Source of the DNA: an uncultured Acidobacteriia bacterium
GTDB taxonomy: Bacteria > Acidobacteriota > Terriglobia > Bryobacterales > Bryobacteraceae
Direction of reading: 5' to 3'
Length of the DNA: 64,000 nucleotides
NCBI GenBank assembly: GCA_903828455.1
Contig: CAIKMJ010000012.1
Coordinates: 1-64,000, forward strand
A program made the position numbers and the translations under genes. Under the pieces are notes generated by a model. That model saw only the letters and a list, made by a program, of their open reading frames with translations, was not told the origin of the DNA and made no database searches. Below, piece after piece: positions 9,628 to 17,887 of the stretch; position 1 is the first letter of the stretch; each line of letters opens with the position of its first letter.

Positions 9628-10569
9628 TCACTTCCGGACGAACTTTTGCAGCACGCCGGCGGCCGAGTCGGCCACCCAGATATCTCCGCGCGGGCTCACG
9701 GAAACAGCGTGCGCTTCGCCGAATTCGCCCAGTCCCTTGCCCGATTTGCCCACGGTGGCGAGCACTTTTCCGGCGAGGTCCAGTCGCAGAATCTGGCCGG
9801 CGAAGCCGTTCGCCATGTAGATCAAGTCCGGGCCGATGCTCACGTTGCAGGGCAGCCCGGCGTACTTCAGTTCCTTCACGAACACGCCGTCCTGGGTGAA
9901 GAGCTGGAGACGCTGGTTTTCGCGATCCGCCACCCAAAGCTGGCCTTTGGCGTCGAGGGCGATGCCGTGAGCAACTTCGAACTTTCCAGGCTCGGCGCCG
10001 TGGCCGCCCCAGGACTTGATGAAGTTGCCGTTCCGGTCGAACTTCAGGATGCGGGGATCGCCCGTGGCTCCGGCGGTGTGCCCCTCGGCCACGAAGATAT
10101 CGCCATTGACGCCGATGACCACGCTGTTCGGCTCGTTCAGTTTGCGGGAATGGGTGGCCTCGTTCCATTCGCCGGCCTGGCCTTTGGTGCCAATGGTCAG
10201 CAGCACCTGCCCCTGGCGGTTGAGCTTCTGCACGATGTGGGCAGAGACGTCGGTCGCCCACAGGTTGTCTTCTTTGTCGATGTAGAGTCCGTGCGACCGG
10301 GTGAACAGGCCCGCGCCGAACGAGCGGATGAATTTGCCGTCGGCGTCGAACTCGAAAAATGCAACGGGGCCGCGGGTCAGGACAAACATGTGGCCGGCGG
10401 AATCGAAAGCGGTGGCGGCGGGAGCGCCGGCGTCCGCGGGCAGCGCCAGCGGGCTGGGCACTGCTTTGTAATCCATTTCCGGCGCAACCTGCGGCACCAT
10501 CAGTGCGGGGTCCGAGGGGCGCTGCGCGTACAACGGGATGAGGATCAGTAACGCGAAGCTGAGTTTCAT
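9628..10569 (-). CDS. Secreted NHL-repeat beta-propeller protein
   Basis: This 313-residue protein has a short signal peptide (MKLSFALLILIPLYAQ) followed by about six NHL-type blades, for example SHGLYIDKEDNLWATD, NSVVIGVNGDIFVAEG, HGIALDAKGQLWVADRENQR and HAVSVSPRGDIWVAD. The blades resemble those of peptidylglycine alpha-amidating lyase, but catalysis cannot be claimed. The start at 10569 is supported by an AGGAG about eight bases upstream and by the signal peptide. The same frame stays open far upstream, antisense to the receptor gene; that extension is not real. It is divergent from the receptor at 10786. Confidence 0.8.
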   Translation of the reverse strand: MKLSFALLILIPLYAQRPSDPALMVPQVAPEMDYKAVPSPLALPADAGAPAATAFDSAGHMFVLTRGPVAFFEFDADGKFIRSFGAGLFTRSHGLYIDKEDNLWATDVSAHIVQKLNRQGQVLLTIGTKGQAGEWNEATHSRKLNEPNSVVIGVNGDIFVAEGHTAGATGDPRILKFDRNGNFIKSWGGHGAEPGKFEVAHGIALDAKGQLWVADRENQRLQLFTQDGVFVKELKYAGLPCNVSIGPDLIYMANGFAGQILRLDLAGKVLATVGKSGKGLGEFGEAHAVSVSPRGDIWVADSAAGVLQKFVRK

Positions 10570-10711
10570 GAGCGACTCCTGATTGTTGCCTGGGCTGAAC
10601 GGCGAGGCAGGATGATTTTTCACGCTACTCCGCGCCCGGGAAAAATGCAAGCGAGACCGCATGCCGGTATTGTGACGGGCGGGTTTCGGGAAGGAGAGCG
10701 TTACGGGGGGT

Positions 10712-10738
10712 GCATCCGGATGCGGACTCATATATAAT
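10712..10738 (+). promoter_or_regulatory. Putative promoter and palindromic operator of the 10786 receptor gene
   Basis: A perfect 12-base palindrome, GCATCCGGATGC (10712-10723), lies ten bases upstream of a consensus -10 box TATAAT (10733-10738). No good -35 box is visible at the right distance, so the palindrome may bind an activator. The receptor ATG lies 48 bases downstream of the -10 box. Confidence 0.4.
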
Positions 10739-10785
10739 TCACGAGGCGAATCGCCAGGGTTACAGTTCCAAGACAAGAGGGTGGA

Positions 10786-13700
10786 ATGAAGATAGTTTTG
10801 TCCAGGTCGAACAGAATACAGAGCGTTTGGGCGCTGATCATTGCCGGGTTGCTGGCATGCGCCCCGGGGAACGCTCAGGTAAATCAGGGGAAGATCGGAG
10901 GCACCATCACCGATCAGACCGGAGGCGCCATCAGCGGTGCGACTGTGAAAATTACGGACGTCGATCGCGGTATCGATCGCTCGATCACGACGGATGCGGT
11001 CGGCGCCTATTCCGCGCCGAACCTGATTCCGGGCAATTATTCGGTGCATGCTGAATTCGCCGGATTCCGGGCAGTGAACCGGCAGGACATTGTGGTGGGC
11101 GTCGGACAGGAAGTGCGCGTCGATCTTTCGCTGCAGCCTGGCGATCAGACGCAGACCGTCACGGTGACCGGTGAAGTGCCGCTCATCAATACGACGAATG
11201 CGCAGCTTGGCGGAACGATTTCGGCGGAGACGGCTACCGATCTTCCGATCGCCGGCCGCACGTTCGTTTTCCTGCTGAACTATCGGCCCGGCATGCTGAC
11301 CCGGCCGGGCGGCGGCGGTGGCAATATCGCCTCCACCAACGGCATGCGGCCCGAGCACAACGTGTTTGTCTTCGACGGCCTTGCGGATACGAATTCCTAC
11401 GGTACGGCGGGCCCCCTCAATATCGGATTCATTTCGGGTGGACCGGACGAATCGGTAATTCTGCCGGTGGACGCGGTGCAGGATTTCAACCTGGTGCAGA
11501 ATCCCAAGGCAGAGTACGGATGGCGGCCTGGCGGACAGGTCAGCATCGGACTGCGGTCCGGTACCAACAGCCTGCACGGCACGGCGTTTGCGCTGGGACG
11601 CGGGACCGGTCTGATGACGCGCAACCCCTTCTTCAGCGCGGTGCCTCCCACGGAGTTTGAGAACTACGGCGGCACGGTTGGCGGACCGATTAAGAAGGAC
11701 AAGATCTTCTACTATGCCGGCTTCGAAGGCCAGCTTTACAACGTGGGCAATCCGAAGACGCTGATCGTTCCGACGACGGCATCGCTCGGCGGCGGCGTTT
11801 CCGGCAAGGCCAACAGTCTGGCGGATGCAGCGACCGATATGCTGAACAACCACGGCTACACGCCGGCGCAGATGGCGCTGGGACTTGGACTCGCGGGCTG
11901 CACGGCAACGGGCGCAACGGGCGCTTATTCGGTCAATTGCACGCCCGGCAAGGGGCTGTTCAGCAATAACCTGCTGACCACCAGCCAGCCGACAGTATTT
12001 CCGGACATTGGCAACACGCAGAACGGCGTGCTGAAGCTGGACTATCATCCGAACGACAAGAACAATTTCAACTTCGACTTCTTCCGCGGTCTGGGTACGG
12101 TGAATGCTCCGGTTTCGAACGTCACGCAGCCCTACTGGTTCACTCCGCTGCTGGGTTCGGTTACGGTGGGCCGCATCGTGTGGGCCATGGTGCCGAATTC
12201 GAAGCTGGTGAATGAAGTCCGGGTGGGCTGGGATTACTCGCTCCAGAAGGCCGATCCGTCGGCGGATTGCGCGGCGGGTTCGGGAGCACCGAACTACTCC
12301 AGCCTCGGCTTTGTCTCGGGCGCACCGGTCTGCGGATTCCCGACGGTATCGATCAGCGGCTTCGGCGCGAATACGCTGGGTGAGCCGGTTGGCATTTCCG
12401 CCAAGGCGTTGAACTTCCGGTTCTCTGACAACGCTTCTTACGTGTGGGGAAATCACTCCTTCAAGTTCGGCGCCGAATATGCGCGGCAGATCGGCGTGAT
12501 CCAGACGGGTATCAATGCCAACAAGGGCACCATCAATTTCGGCACCGCCGGACCTTCGGCCTTCGCCGGCGCGACACCGCTGGAAGACTTCCTCGCGATG
12601 GTCCCGTCTTCGGAACAGCTGCAGATCGGCACGCTGCGCCGGGTGCTGGACTACAACCAGTATGCGTTTTACTTCCAGGACGACTGGCGCATTGTGCCGC
12701 GGCTCACGATCAATCTGGGACTGCGGTATGAGCTGACGACGGCGATCCACGAACCGAATAACCTGCTGGGTAACTTCGATCCGACAAGTAAGTCGGGCCT
12801 GGTGCAGGATAACGGGTCGGGCCTCTACCGGGCTTATCCCTATAACTTCGGACCGCGCATTGGTGCGGCGTGGGACGTGTTCGGCAACGGCCGGACGGTG
12901 GTCCACGCGGGCGCCAATGTGATGTATCTGCAGTATCCCTCGCAGGCGATGGTGCCGAACGGCGCCGGGCAGGCGGGGCTGCAGAATATTCCGACAGGCT
13001 GGAACATGATCGGGCCGAACGGCACGGTTACGACGCCGAACGGAACCATCAATCTGGGTACGGTGACGGTGAGTACGCCGGCGCCGATTCAGGCGAACGC
13101 TTCGATCTTCGGCGCGCTGTCGGCGCCGGGAGTGACCGGAAGCTGCACAGTGGCTGCGCCGTGTAAGATTGCGGGCGTGTATCCGCGAATTGTGACGCCG
13201 CAGTTCTTCCTCTGGAACCTTGGTGTTCAGCATGCGGTGACGAACAGCATGACGCTCGAAGCTTCCTATGTCGGAAATCATGGACAGCATCAGCTGGATT
13301 ACACGGACCTCAACCAGCCGACGCCCGGCGTTGCCGGAGCGGCAGCGGAAAATGCCCGCCGTCCTTATGCGGGGCAGTTCCCGTGGCTGAGCTCCATCAA
13401 TCAGGTGCAGGGCTTCCAGTTCTCCAACTACAACGGGCTGCAGGTTGCGCTGACGCAGCGGGTCAGCCACGGGCTGAACTTTACCGCCGGCTATACCTGG
13501 GCGCACGCGTTGGAGGAAACCACGGGCGACGTGAATCCGACGCCGCCGCAGAACAGCCTCAAATCCTCGGCCGAGTACGGCAACGGCGTGCAGGATGTGC
13601 GGCATCGCTTTACGCTGCAGGGCCGCTATGCGCTGCCTGGCCGGAAGGCACCGCTGCAGATGCTGGAAGGCTGGTCGGTTACGTCGGCCACTCAGCTCTG

Positions 13701-14331
13701 GAGCTCGCTGCCTTACAACCCGGTGGACGGGACCAACGACATCTCCGGTGTCGGCCTTCTGCAGGATCGCTGGGACTTGTTCGGTAAGGCCAGCGACTTT
13801 AACGGTTACGGCAAGACCGTGGCCATCCCGTGCTACGGAGCACCGGGGAGCACGTTCGCCAACGCGGCGGGCTGCATCACGGGGCTGCCGCCGGCCTGCG
13901 TATCCGCCGCCAGCACGCTGCCGGTGAATCCGAGTGTTGCGGCGAACGCTGCCGGAGCGACGGGGCTCTCGCAACTGAACCGCCTTGGATGCTACATGTC
14001 GGGCAGTTCCGTCATCGTGCCGCCGGCGCAGGGGACCTTCGGGACCATGAGCCGCTACGCGCTGCGGGGACAGGGCTTCAGCGAGTGGGACATTTCCATC
14101 ATGAAGAACTGGACGATTAAAGAGCACTACTCGGCGCAGTTCCGTCTGGAAATCTACAACGTGCTGAATCAGACGCAGTATGCTCCGCTGAGCGCCGCCA
14201 ACGGCGCCAGCCTTGCACAGCCTGGTAAGTTCGGCGCAACGACTGGTACGCCGAACATCATCAACTCGAGCCCGATCATCGGTAACGGTGATACGCGCCG
14301 CATGCAGCTGGGTCTTCGGATCCAGTTCTGA
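10786..14331 (+). CDS. Oar-like outer-membrane protein (carboxypeptidase-regulatory-like domain, TonB receptor-like barrel)
   Basis: This 1181-residue protein has a signal peptide (cleavage near GNAQ, residue 31), then a carboxypeptidase-regulatory-like Ig-fold domain (about 35-115: GGTITDQTGGAISGATVKI, SAPNLIPGNYSVHAEFAGF). The linker TQTVTVTGEVPLI leads into a plug-like domain (IAGRTFVFLLNYRPGML) and a long outer-membrane beta barrel ending in the insertion signal MQLGLRIQF with terminal Phe. The family (Oar-like) is greatly expanded in acidobacteria and is thought to move large substrates or secreted proteins across the outer membrane. The substrate is unknown. This copy is the most divergent of the seven in the window: it has an IAGRTF motif where four of the others have LPLNGRNF. 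Confidence 0.88.
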   Translation: MKIVLSRSNRIQSVWALIIAGLLACAPGNAQVNQGKIGGTITDQTGGAISGATVKITDVDRGIDRSITTDAVGAYSAPNLIPGNYSVHAEFAGFRAVNRQDIVVGVGQEVRVDLSLQPGDQTQTVTVTGEVPLINTTNAQLGGTISAETATDLPIAGRTFVFLLNYRPGMLTRPGGGGGNIASTNGMRPEHNVFVFDGLADTNSYGTAGPLNIGFISGGPDESVILPVDAVQDFNLVQNPKAEYGWRPGGQVSIGLRSGTNSLHGTAFALGRGTGLMTRNPFFSAVPPTEFENYGGTVGGPIKKDKIFYYAGFEGQLYNVGNPKTLIVPTTASLGGGVSGKANSLADAATDMLNNHGYTPAQMALGLGLAGCTATGATGAYSVNCTPGKGLFSNNLLTTSQPTVFPDIGNTQNGVLKLDYHPNDKNNFNFDFFRGLGTVNAPVSNVTQPYWFTPLLGSVTVGRIVWAMVPNSKLVNEVRVGWDYSLQKADPSADCAAGSGAPNYSSLGFVSGAPVCGFPTVSISGFGANTLGEPVGISAKALNFRFSDNASYVWGNHSFKFGAEYARQIGVIQTGINANKGTINFGTAGPSAFAGATPLEDFLAMVPSSEQLQIGTLRRVLDYNQYAFYFQDDWRIVPRLTINLGLRYELTTAIHEPNNLLGNFDPTSKSGLVQDNGSGLYRAYPYNFGPRIGAAWDVFGNGRTVVHAGANVMYLQYPSQAMVPNGAGQAGLQNIPTGWNMIGPNGTVTTPNGTINLGTVTVSTPAPIQANASIFGALSAPGVTGSCTVAAPCKIAGVYPRIVTPQFFLWNLGVQHAVTNSMTLEASYVGNHGQHQLDYTDLNQPTPGVAGAAAENARRPYAGQFPWLSSINQVQGFQFSNYNGLQVALTQRVSHGLNFTAGYTWAHALEETTGDVNPTPPQNSLKSSAEYGNGVQDVRHRFTLQGRYALPGRKAPLQMLEGWSVTSATQLWSSLPYNPVDGTNDISGVGLLQDRWDLFGKASDFNGYGKTVAIPCYGAPGSTFANAAGCITGLPPACVSAASTLPVNPSVAANAAGATGLSQLNRLGCYMSGSSVIVPPAQGTFGTMSRYALRGQGFSEWDISIMKNWTIKEHYSAQFRLEIYNVLNQTQYAPLSAANGASLAQPGKFGATTGTPNIINSSPIIGNGDTRRMQLGLRIQF

Positions 14332-14344
14332 GTCAGAGTAAGTT

Positions 14345-14377
14345 GGTCAGACCGGGCGTACGATGCCTGGTCTGACC
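14345..14377. terminator. Hairpin after the 10786 receptor gene
   Basis: A 13-base inverted repeat (GGTCAGACCGGGC with GCCTGGTCTGACC, one G-U type pair) surrounds a 7-base loop, starting 14 bases after the receptor stop. A T-run is absent, so it may act as a stabilising or bidirectional terminator. Confidence 0.6.
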
Positions 14378-14397
14378 GAATTTGGAGCGGGTATTTC

Positions 14398-14432
14398 GGG
14401 GCGGCGCTTCTCGTCAGGGGAAGCGTCGCCCC
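14398..14432. terminator. Second intergenic hairpin
   Basis: GGGGCGGCGCTT pairs with AAGCGTCGCCCC (one G-U type pair) around an 11-base loop. It is the second of three stable hairpins between the convergent genes at 10786-14331 and 14585-15415. Confidence 0.45.
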
Positions 14433-14494
14433 GTTCGCATTTGACCGGGTGTGCCGGCCGCGCGCGGGGGCTCGGTAAAAGCGGTTCAGAAAGC

Positions 14495-14532
14495 AAACGG
14501 CGGGGTTGGGTGCTGACCCTTCCCCGCCGTTT
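14495..14532. terminator. Third intergenic hairpin
   Basis: AAACGGCGGGG pairs perfectly with CCCCGCCGTTT. The hairpin lies 53 bases beyond the stop of the minus-strand gene at 14585 and could terminate either strand. Confidence 0.5.
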
Positions 14533-14584
14533 ACTTATTGCCTGATTGTCTCCAGGGCCCGGAGCGGCAGCTCCTGAGATGTAC

Positions 14585-15415
14585 TTAGTTCACCAGATGC
14601 GCGCGGTCACGTTCGTTCTCATTGCAGTAAGCTTCGAGGATGTCGGTATCGGGCAACAGGACCATCGGAAGCTTGAGCGTGAAGGGCTTTGAGTACATCT
14701 TTGGATCGTTCAGCGTAACCTCGATATTCATGTGGCCGAAATCGCGCCGCGTGAAGCGTTCGGTGACGTGCAGATCTTCGCTGTGCGAGTGGCCGAGCAT
14801 GTCGAGCCAGGATTTATCGTTAAAGCCCGCTGTTTCGACGACCAGTGTGTCGCCTTCCCAATGGCCGGTGGAGTAGCCCATCCAGGCGGGCGACGGGTCC
14901 ACCGGAAGCTTGCGGCCGTCGAGGTAAACCTGGCGATAGGTTCCATCGACCTCGAACAGGATCATCATGATGGTGGGACCCTGCACGAACTTTACGACCT
15001 CATGGAACATCATGTTCATGGGGATGCCCATGGGCAGGCAGAATACGGTGGGGTCGAGCCGCTTGCCGTCCGCGGTGCGTGCCTGACGAATCTTTGCGGC
15101 GGCGGGAAGTTCGAGATTCTCGCCCGGTTTCAGGTCGCGAAAGATATTGGCGGAATAGGAAGGGCCGCCAATCCCGGGGGCACCTGTATTCACGAGCTCG
15201 GGTGTGGAGCGCGCGGTTGCCAGCGTAGTGCCCAGATCGCGGTTCCATGTGCCGCTGAGGTCCGGCTTGCCGTTGGCGCCGCGGGGCACCGGCGCGGAAA
15301 GATTCGGTGTGCCGTCTTTCAGCAGCGGCGTTCCCGGAGGAATGTAATTCAGCCATTGTGCGCTGGCTGGAATCGCCGAGCTGGCGAGAAGGGCGCAAGT
15401 CAGTACATATCGCAT
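14585..15415 (-). CDS. Secreted protein of unknown function (paralog of 8764-9567)
   Basis: This 276-residue protein has a signal peptide (residues 1-19, VLTCALLASSAIPASAQW). It shares with the 8764-9567 product the motifs PRGANGKPDLSGTW, DGRKLPVDPSPAWMGYSTG, GDTLVVETAGFNDKSWLD, GHSHSEDLHVTERFTRRDFG and the C-terminal PDTDILEAYCNENERD. The two genes flank the 10786 receptor and the NHL protein. The conserved His, Asp and Glu residues could form a binding site, but no function is established. Confidence 0.75.
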   Translation of the reverse strand: MRYVLTCALLASSAIPASAQWLNYIPPGTPLLKDGTPNLSAPVPRGANGKPDLSGTWNRDLGTTLATARSTPELVNTGAPGIGGPSYSANIFRDLKPGENLELPAAAKIRQARTADGKRLDPTVFCLPMGIPMNMMFHEVVKFVQGPTIMMILFEVDGTYRQVYLDGRKLPVDPSPAWMGYSTGHWEGDTLVVETAGFNDKSWLDMLGHSHSEDLHVTERFTRRDFGHMNIEVTLNDPKMYSKPFTLKLPMVLLPDTDILEAYCNENERDRAHLVN

Positions 15416-15505
15416 AAGGTTATTTTACGGTGATTTGGTGCCGTTGTGCCGACGGGCAGTCGCACAGATATGTGGCGCAACTGCCCGGTATCGCAAGTCC
15501 GATAT

Positions 15506-16474
15506 TTAGTGCGCCGACGGGCCGACGAACTGGCCGAATGAATACGGTGTGGTTCCGGCCGGGATCGTCGCGATGACTTTTTCGGACGCTATGTCGATGA
15601 CCGACATATTGCCGGAGCCGTGATTTGTCACGTAGGCTTTGGTTCCTTCGGCATTCAGGGCAATCCCGTAAGGTGAACCGCCCACGTCGATCGTATTGGT
15701 GATCTTGCCGGTTGCGGTATCCATTACATATACGAAATTGACCAGTTCGACGACGATAAAGATCTTCTTTCCGTCGGCACTTACGGTGAGACCGATGGGG
15801 CCCAGTTCCGGCGTCACGACCTGCCTGGCCGTATTGGTGGTTGCGTCGAGGACGGTGATGGTGCCGTAGCCCTCGTTGGTGATGTAAACCTTCGCTCCGC
15901 CCGGCGCAACCACGACGCCGAACGGCTGGCAACCGGTCTGCAACTGAACCGTCGCGGTGACCTTGTCGGTGGCCGTATCGATCACCGAAACGGTATTGGA
16001 CTGTTTATTGGTCACGTAGGCCCTGGTGCCGTCCGGATTTACAGCCACGCCGTGGGGATAAGTGCCGACGGGAATGGTTGCCGTCACCTTGTTGGTTGAG
16101 GCATCGATGACGGAGACTGTGTCGCTGTTGCGGTTGACGACGTAAACTTTCTTCCCTGCAGGGTCCACGGCGATGCCGAGCGGTCCGCTGCCGACCGGTA
16201 CGGTGGCCACGACCTTATTGGCCGCGGCGTCGACCACCGAAACGTCATTGGAGTTGTTATTCGCCACATAGACGCGGGTGCCGGCGCGATTGGCGGCAAC
16301 GCCGATGGGGAAAGATCCGACCTTTACCTTCGCGGTGATCTTACTGGTGGAAGTGTCGAGAACGGAAAGCGTGTTGACATCGCGGTTGGCGATGTAAGCA
16401 TAAGGGCCGGCGGCGAAGGCAGGGCAGGAGGCTGCCAGCGCGATCGCGGAAAATGCCACATTTCTGGTAAACAT
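15506..16474 (-). CDS. Secreted YVTN-repeat beta-propeller protein
   Basis: This 322-residue protein has a signal peptide (SAIALAASCPAFAAGPYAYI) followed by seven or so roughly 42-residue blades with the YVTN signature: VYVANNNSNDVSVVD, VYVVNRNSDTVSVID, AYVTNKQSNTVSVID, VYITNEGYGTITVLD, AYVTNHGSGNMSVID. YVTN propellers are surface or periplasmic scaffolds with no fixed activity. The start at 16474 overlaps the stop of the upstream YHYH gene as TAATG, indicating translational coupling. The frame is open further upstream inside the YHYH gene, but that extension lacks a signal peptide and is rejected. Confidence 0.85.
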   Translation of the reverse strand: MFTRNVAFSAIALAASCPAFAAGPYAYIANRDVNTLSVLDTSTSKITAKVKVGSFPIGVAANRAGTRVYVANNNSNDVSVVDAAANKVVATVPVGSGPLGIAVDPAGKKVYVVNRNSDTVSVIDASTNKVTATIPVGTYPHGVAVNPDGTRAYVTNKQSNTVSVIDTATDKVTATVQLQTGCQPFGVVVAPGGAKVYITNEGYGTITVLDATTNTARQVVTPELGPIGLTVSADGKKIFIVVELVNFVYVMDTATGKITNTIDVGGSPYGIALNAEGTKAYVTNHGSGNMSVIDIASEKVIATIPAGTTPYSFGQFVGPSAH

Positions 16475-17742
16475 TATTTGGTCACCGTCACGAAGATTTC
16501 GTCCGACGCGCCTTCGGTGGCGGTGGAGGCTGTGAATACGTACTTGTAGGTGTAGCCGGCGCTGCACGCGGCGGCGGTCATCTTAATTGCGCCGGACTTT
16601 CCGGAGATTGCTTTATACGGACCGCTGGCGGTGCCGCAGGGGTCGGAGGCGACCGGGTCGGTGGGCCCGGAATTGTTCGTGCTCTTATAAATCTGCAGCA
16701 TGGTGGCGCCGTTCTTTGCGCTCGTGCTGCCCCATGTGTAAAGAACTGACTTGCCGACGGGCACCACAAGATTTCCCGTGTAGTCCGCGGTAATAAAGCT
16801 CGAGACGCGGGTCGGTTTCTTCTGGTAAACCTCAGTGCGCGTTTTGCCGGTGGGGTCCACGAAGTTGAAGGTATAAGTGTTGTCCGGATTCAGCGAGTAA
16901 TTGACGAAGGAGTGGGCATTGCCGACAACGTACTCCAGCGAATAGTGATTCGGGGAGGGCCAGTAGAAGCCGATGATCCGCGCGCCCTGAATCGGGGTGA
17001 GCCACTGACGGACGGCGCGGGCGAACGGTTGCGGCGTCACAGCGTCGAGAACGACTTTCGCGTTGCCGTGCAGGCCGCCGTTGAGATACGGGTAGGCCTT
17101 GGTGGAGTGGTAATGGTAGTTGCCGGCGGCATCCTTATGGCCGTTGAGCTTATCGAGGCCGGTGGCTGGCGATCCGTCCGGCTCCTCGTAGCCGTAAATC
17201 GGGTATCCGTCGAGGCCGTAGGCGATGGGATTTGCTTTGCCGACCGTGTCCTGGAGGAAAAGCGGGGCGACGTGATAGTGGTAGTCGTCGGTGCGGCCGC
17301 AGTGTCCGCCGAAGTCATCGAGTTCGCCGGCGATGAACGTGTCGGTTTTACCGTCGTTCTTAATGGGATTGAAGATCGGAATGCCGTTGATCGCCACCGA
17401 CATGGCGCCGCTGAACATGGCGGAGCGGGCGTCGACAGGGTGGTCCGATTCGATGGGATGCCGCGGAATCATGAACGCGTTGTCGCCGGTGTAATCCTGC
17501 GGAAGCGGAACCTGCTGCTGCCAGGCGCGGATGCCGACCATCATTTTGTGAGTGGGAAGCCCGTTGGATTCCAGATAGTAATAGTTTTCGTCCGCGTGCC
17601 ACTTAAACGACGCGCCGAAGGCGGAGCCTTTCTGCTGCGACGAAATAACCAGGACGGCGGCGAACGCAAGACCGGCGGCCGCGCGTAACAGTGTGGGAGA
17701 AGACGTAAAACGACTTCTCAAGAGGAAGTTCGGGGCTGACAT
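16474..17742 (-). CDS. YHYH-domain secreted protein
   Basis: This 422-residue protein has an N-terminal hydrophobic signal (LRAAAGLAFAAVLVISS). Its core carries two copies of the motif that names the YHYH domain family: GRTDDYHYHVAP and AGNYHYHSTKAYPY, with LDGYPIYGYEEPDG between them. The paired His residues suggest metal binding, which is an inference. The last about 100 residues resemble an Ig-like or cupredoxin-like beta domain (VLYTWGSTSAKNG, KYVFTASTATEG). The start at 17742 has GAAGGA upstream. It is the first gene of a two-gene operon with the YVTN propeller. Confidence 0.8.
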   Translation of the reverse strand: MSAPNFLLRSRFTSSPTLLRAAAGLAFAAVLVISSQQKGSAFGASFKWHADENYYYLESNGLPTHKMMVGIRAWQQQVPLPQDYTGDNAFMIPRHPIESDHPVDARSAMFSGAMSVAINGIPIFNPIKNDGKTDTFIAGELDDFGGHCGRTDDYHYHVAPLFLQDTVGKANPIAYGLDGYPIYGYEEPDGSPATGLDKLNGHKDAAGNYHYHSTKAYPYLNGGLHGNAKVVLDAVTPQPFARAVRQWLTPIQGARIIGFYWPSPNHYSLEYVVGNAHSFVNYSLNPDNTYTFNFVDPTGKTRTEVYQKKPTRVSSFITADYTGNLVVPVGKSVLYTWGSTSAKNGATMLQIYKSTNNSGPTDPVASDPCGTASGPYKAISGKSGAIKMTAAACSAGYTYKYVFTASTATEGASDEIFVTVTK

Positions 17743-17759
17743 TGGATTCCTTCGCAAAG

Positions 17760-17765
17760 AGTATA
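17760..17765 (-). promoter_or_regulatory. Putative -10 box for the YHYH-YVTN operon
   Basis: TATACT on the minus strand lies 18 bases upstream of the YHYH start codon, just ahead of its GAAGGA ribosome-binding site. The -35 region is weak. Confidence 0.4.
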
Positions 17766-17887
17766 TACTATGCTCCCCATGATTCAGGCGGCGCAGGGAG
17801 GGTGCTTGTGGCGGGAAAGGGAAGAGGACGGTTCCGTCGCCGTCTCCTGTCTTTTCGACAGAAGACGGCAACGGCGAGCGGAAGGGA

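Noticed and set aside
10570-14127. A 1186-codon upstream extension of the NHL-repeat frame
   Set aside because: The extension is antisense to the 10786 receptor, has no domain, and the signal peptide and ribosome-binding site place the real start at 10569.
14363-14545. A 60-codon plus-strand open frame
   Set aside because: It lies across three strong hairpins and has no ribosome-binding site or family resemblance.
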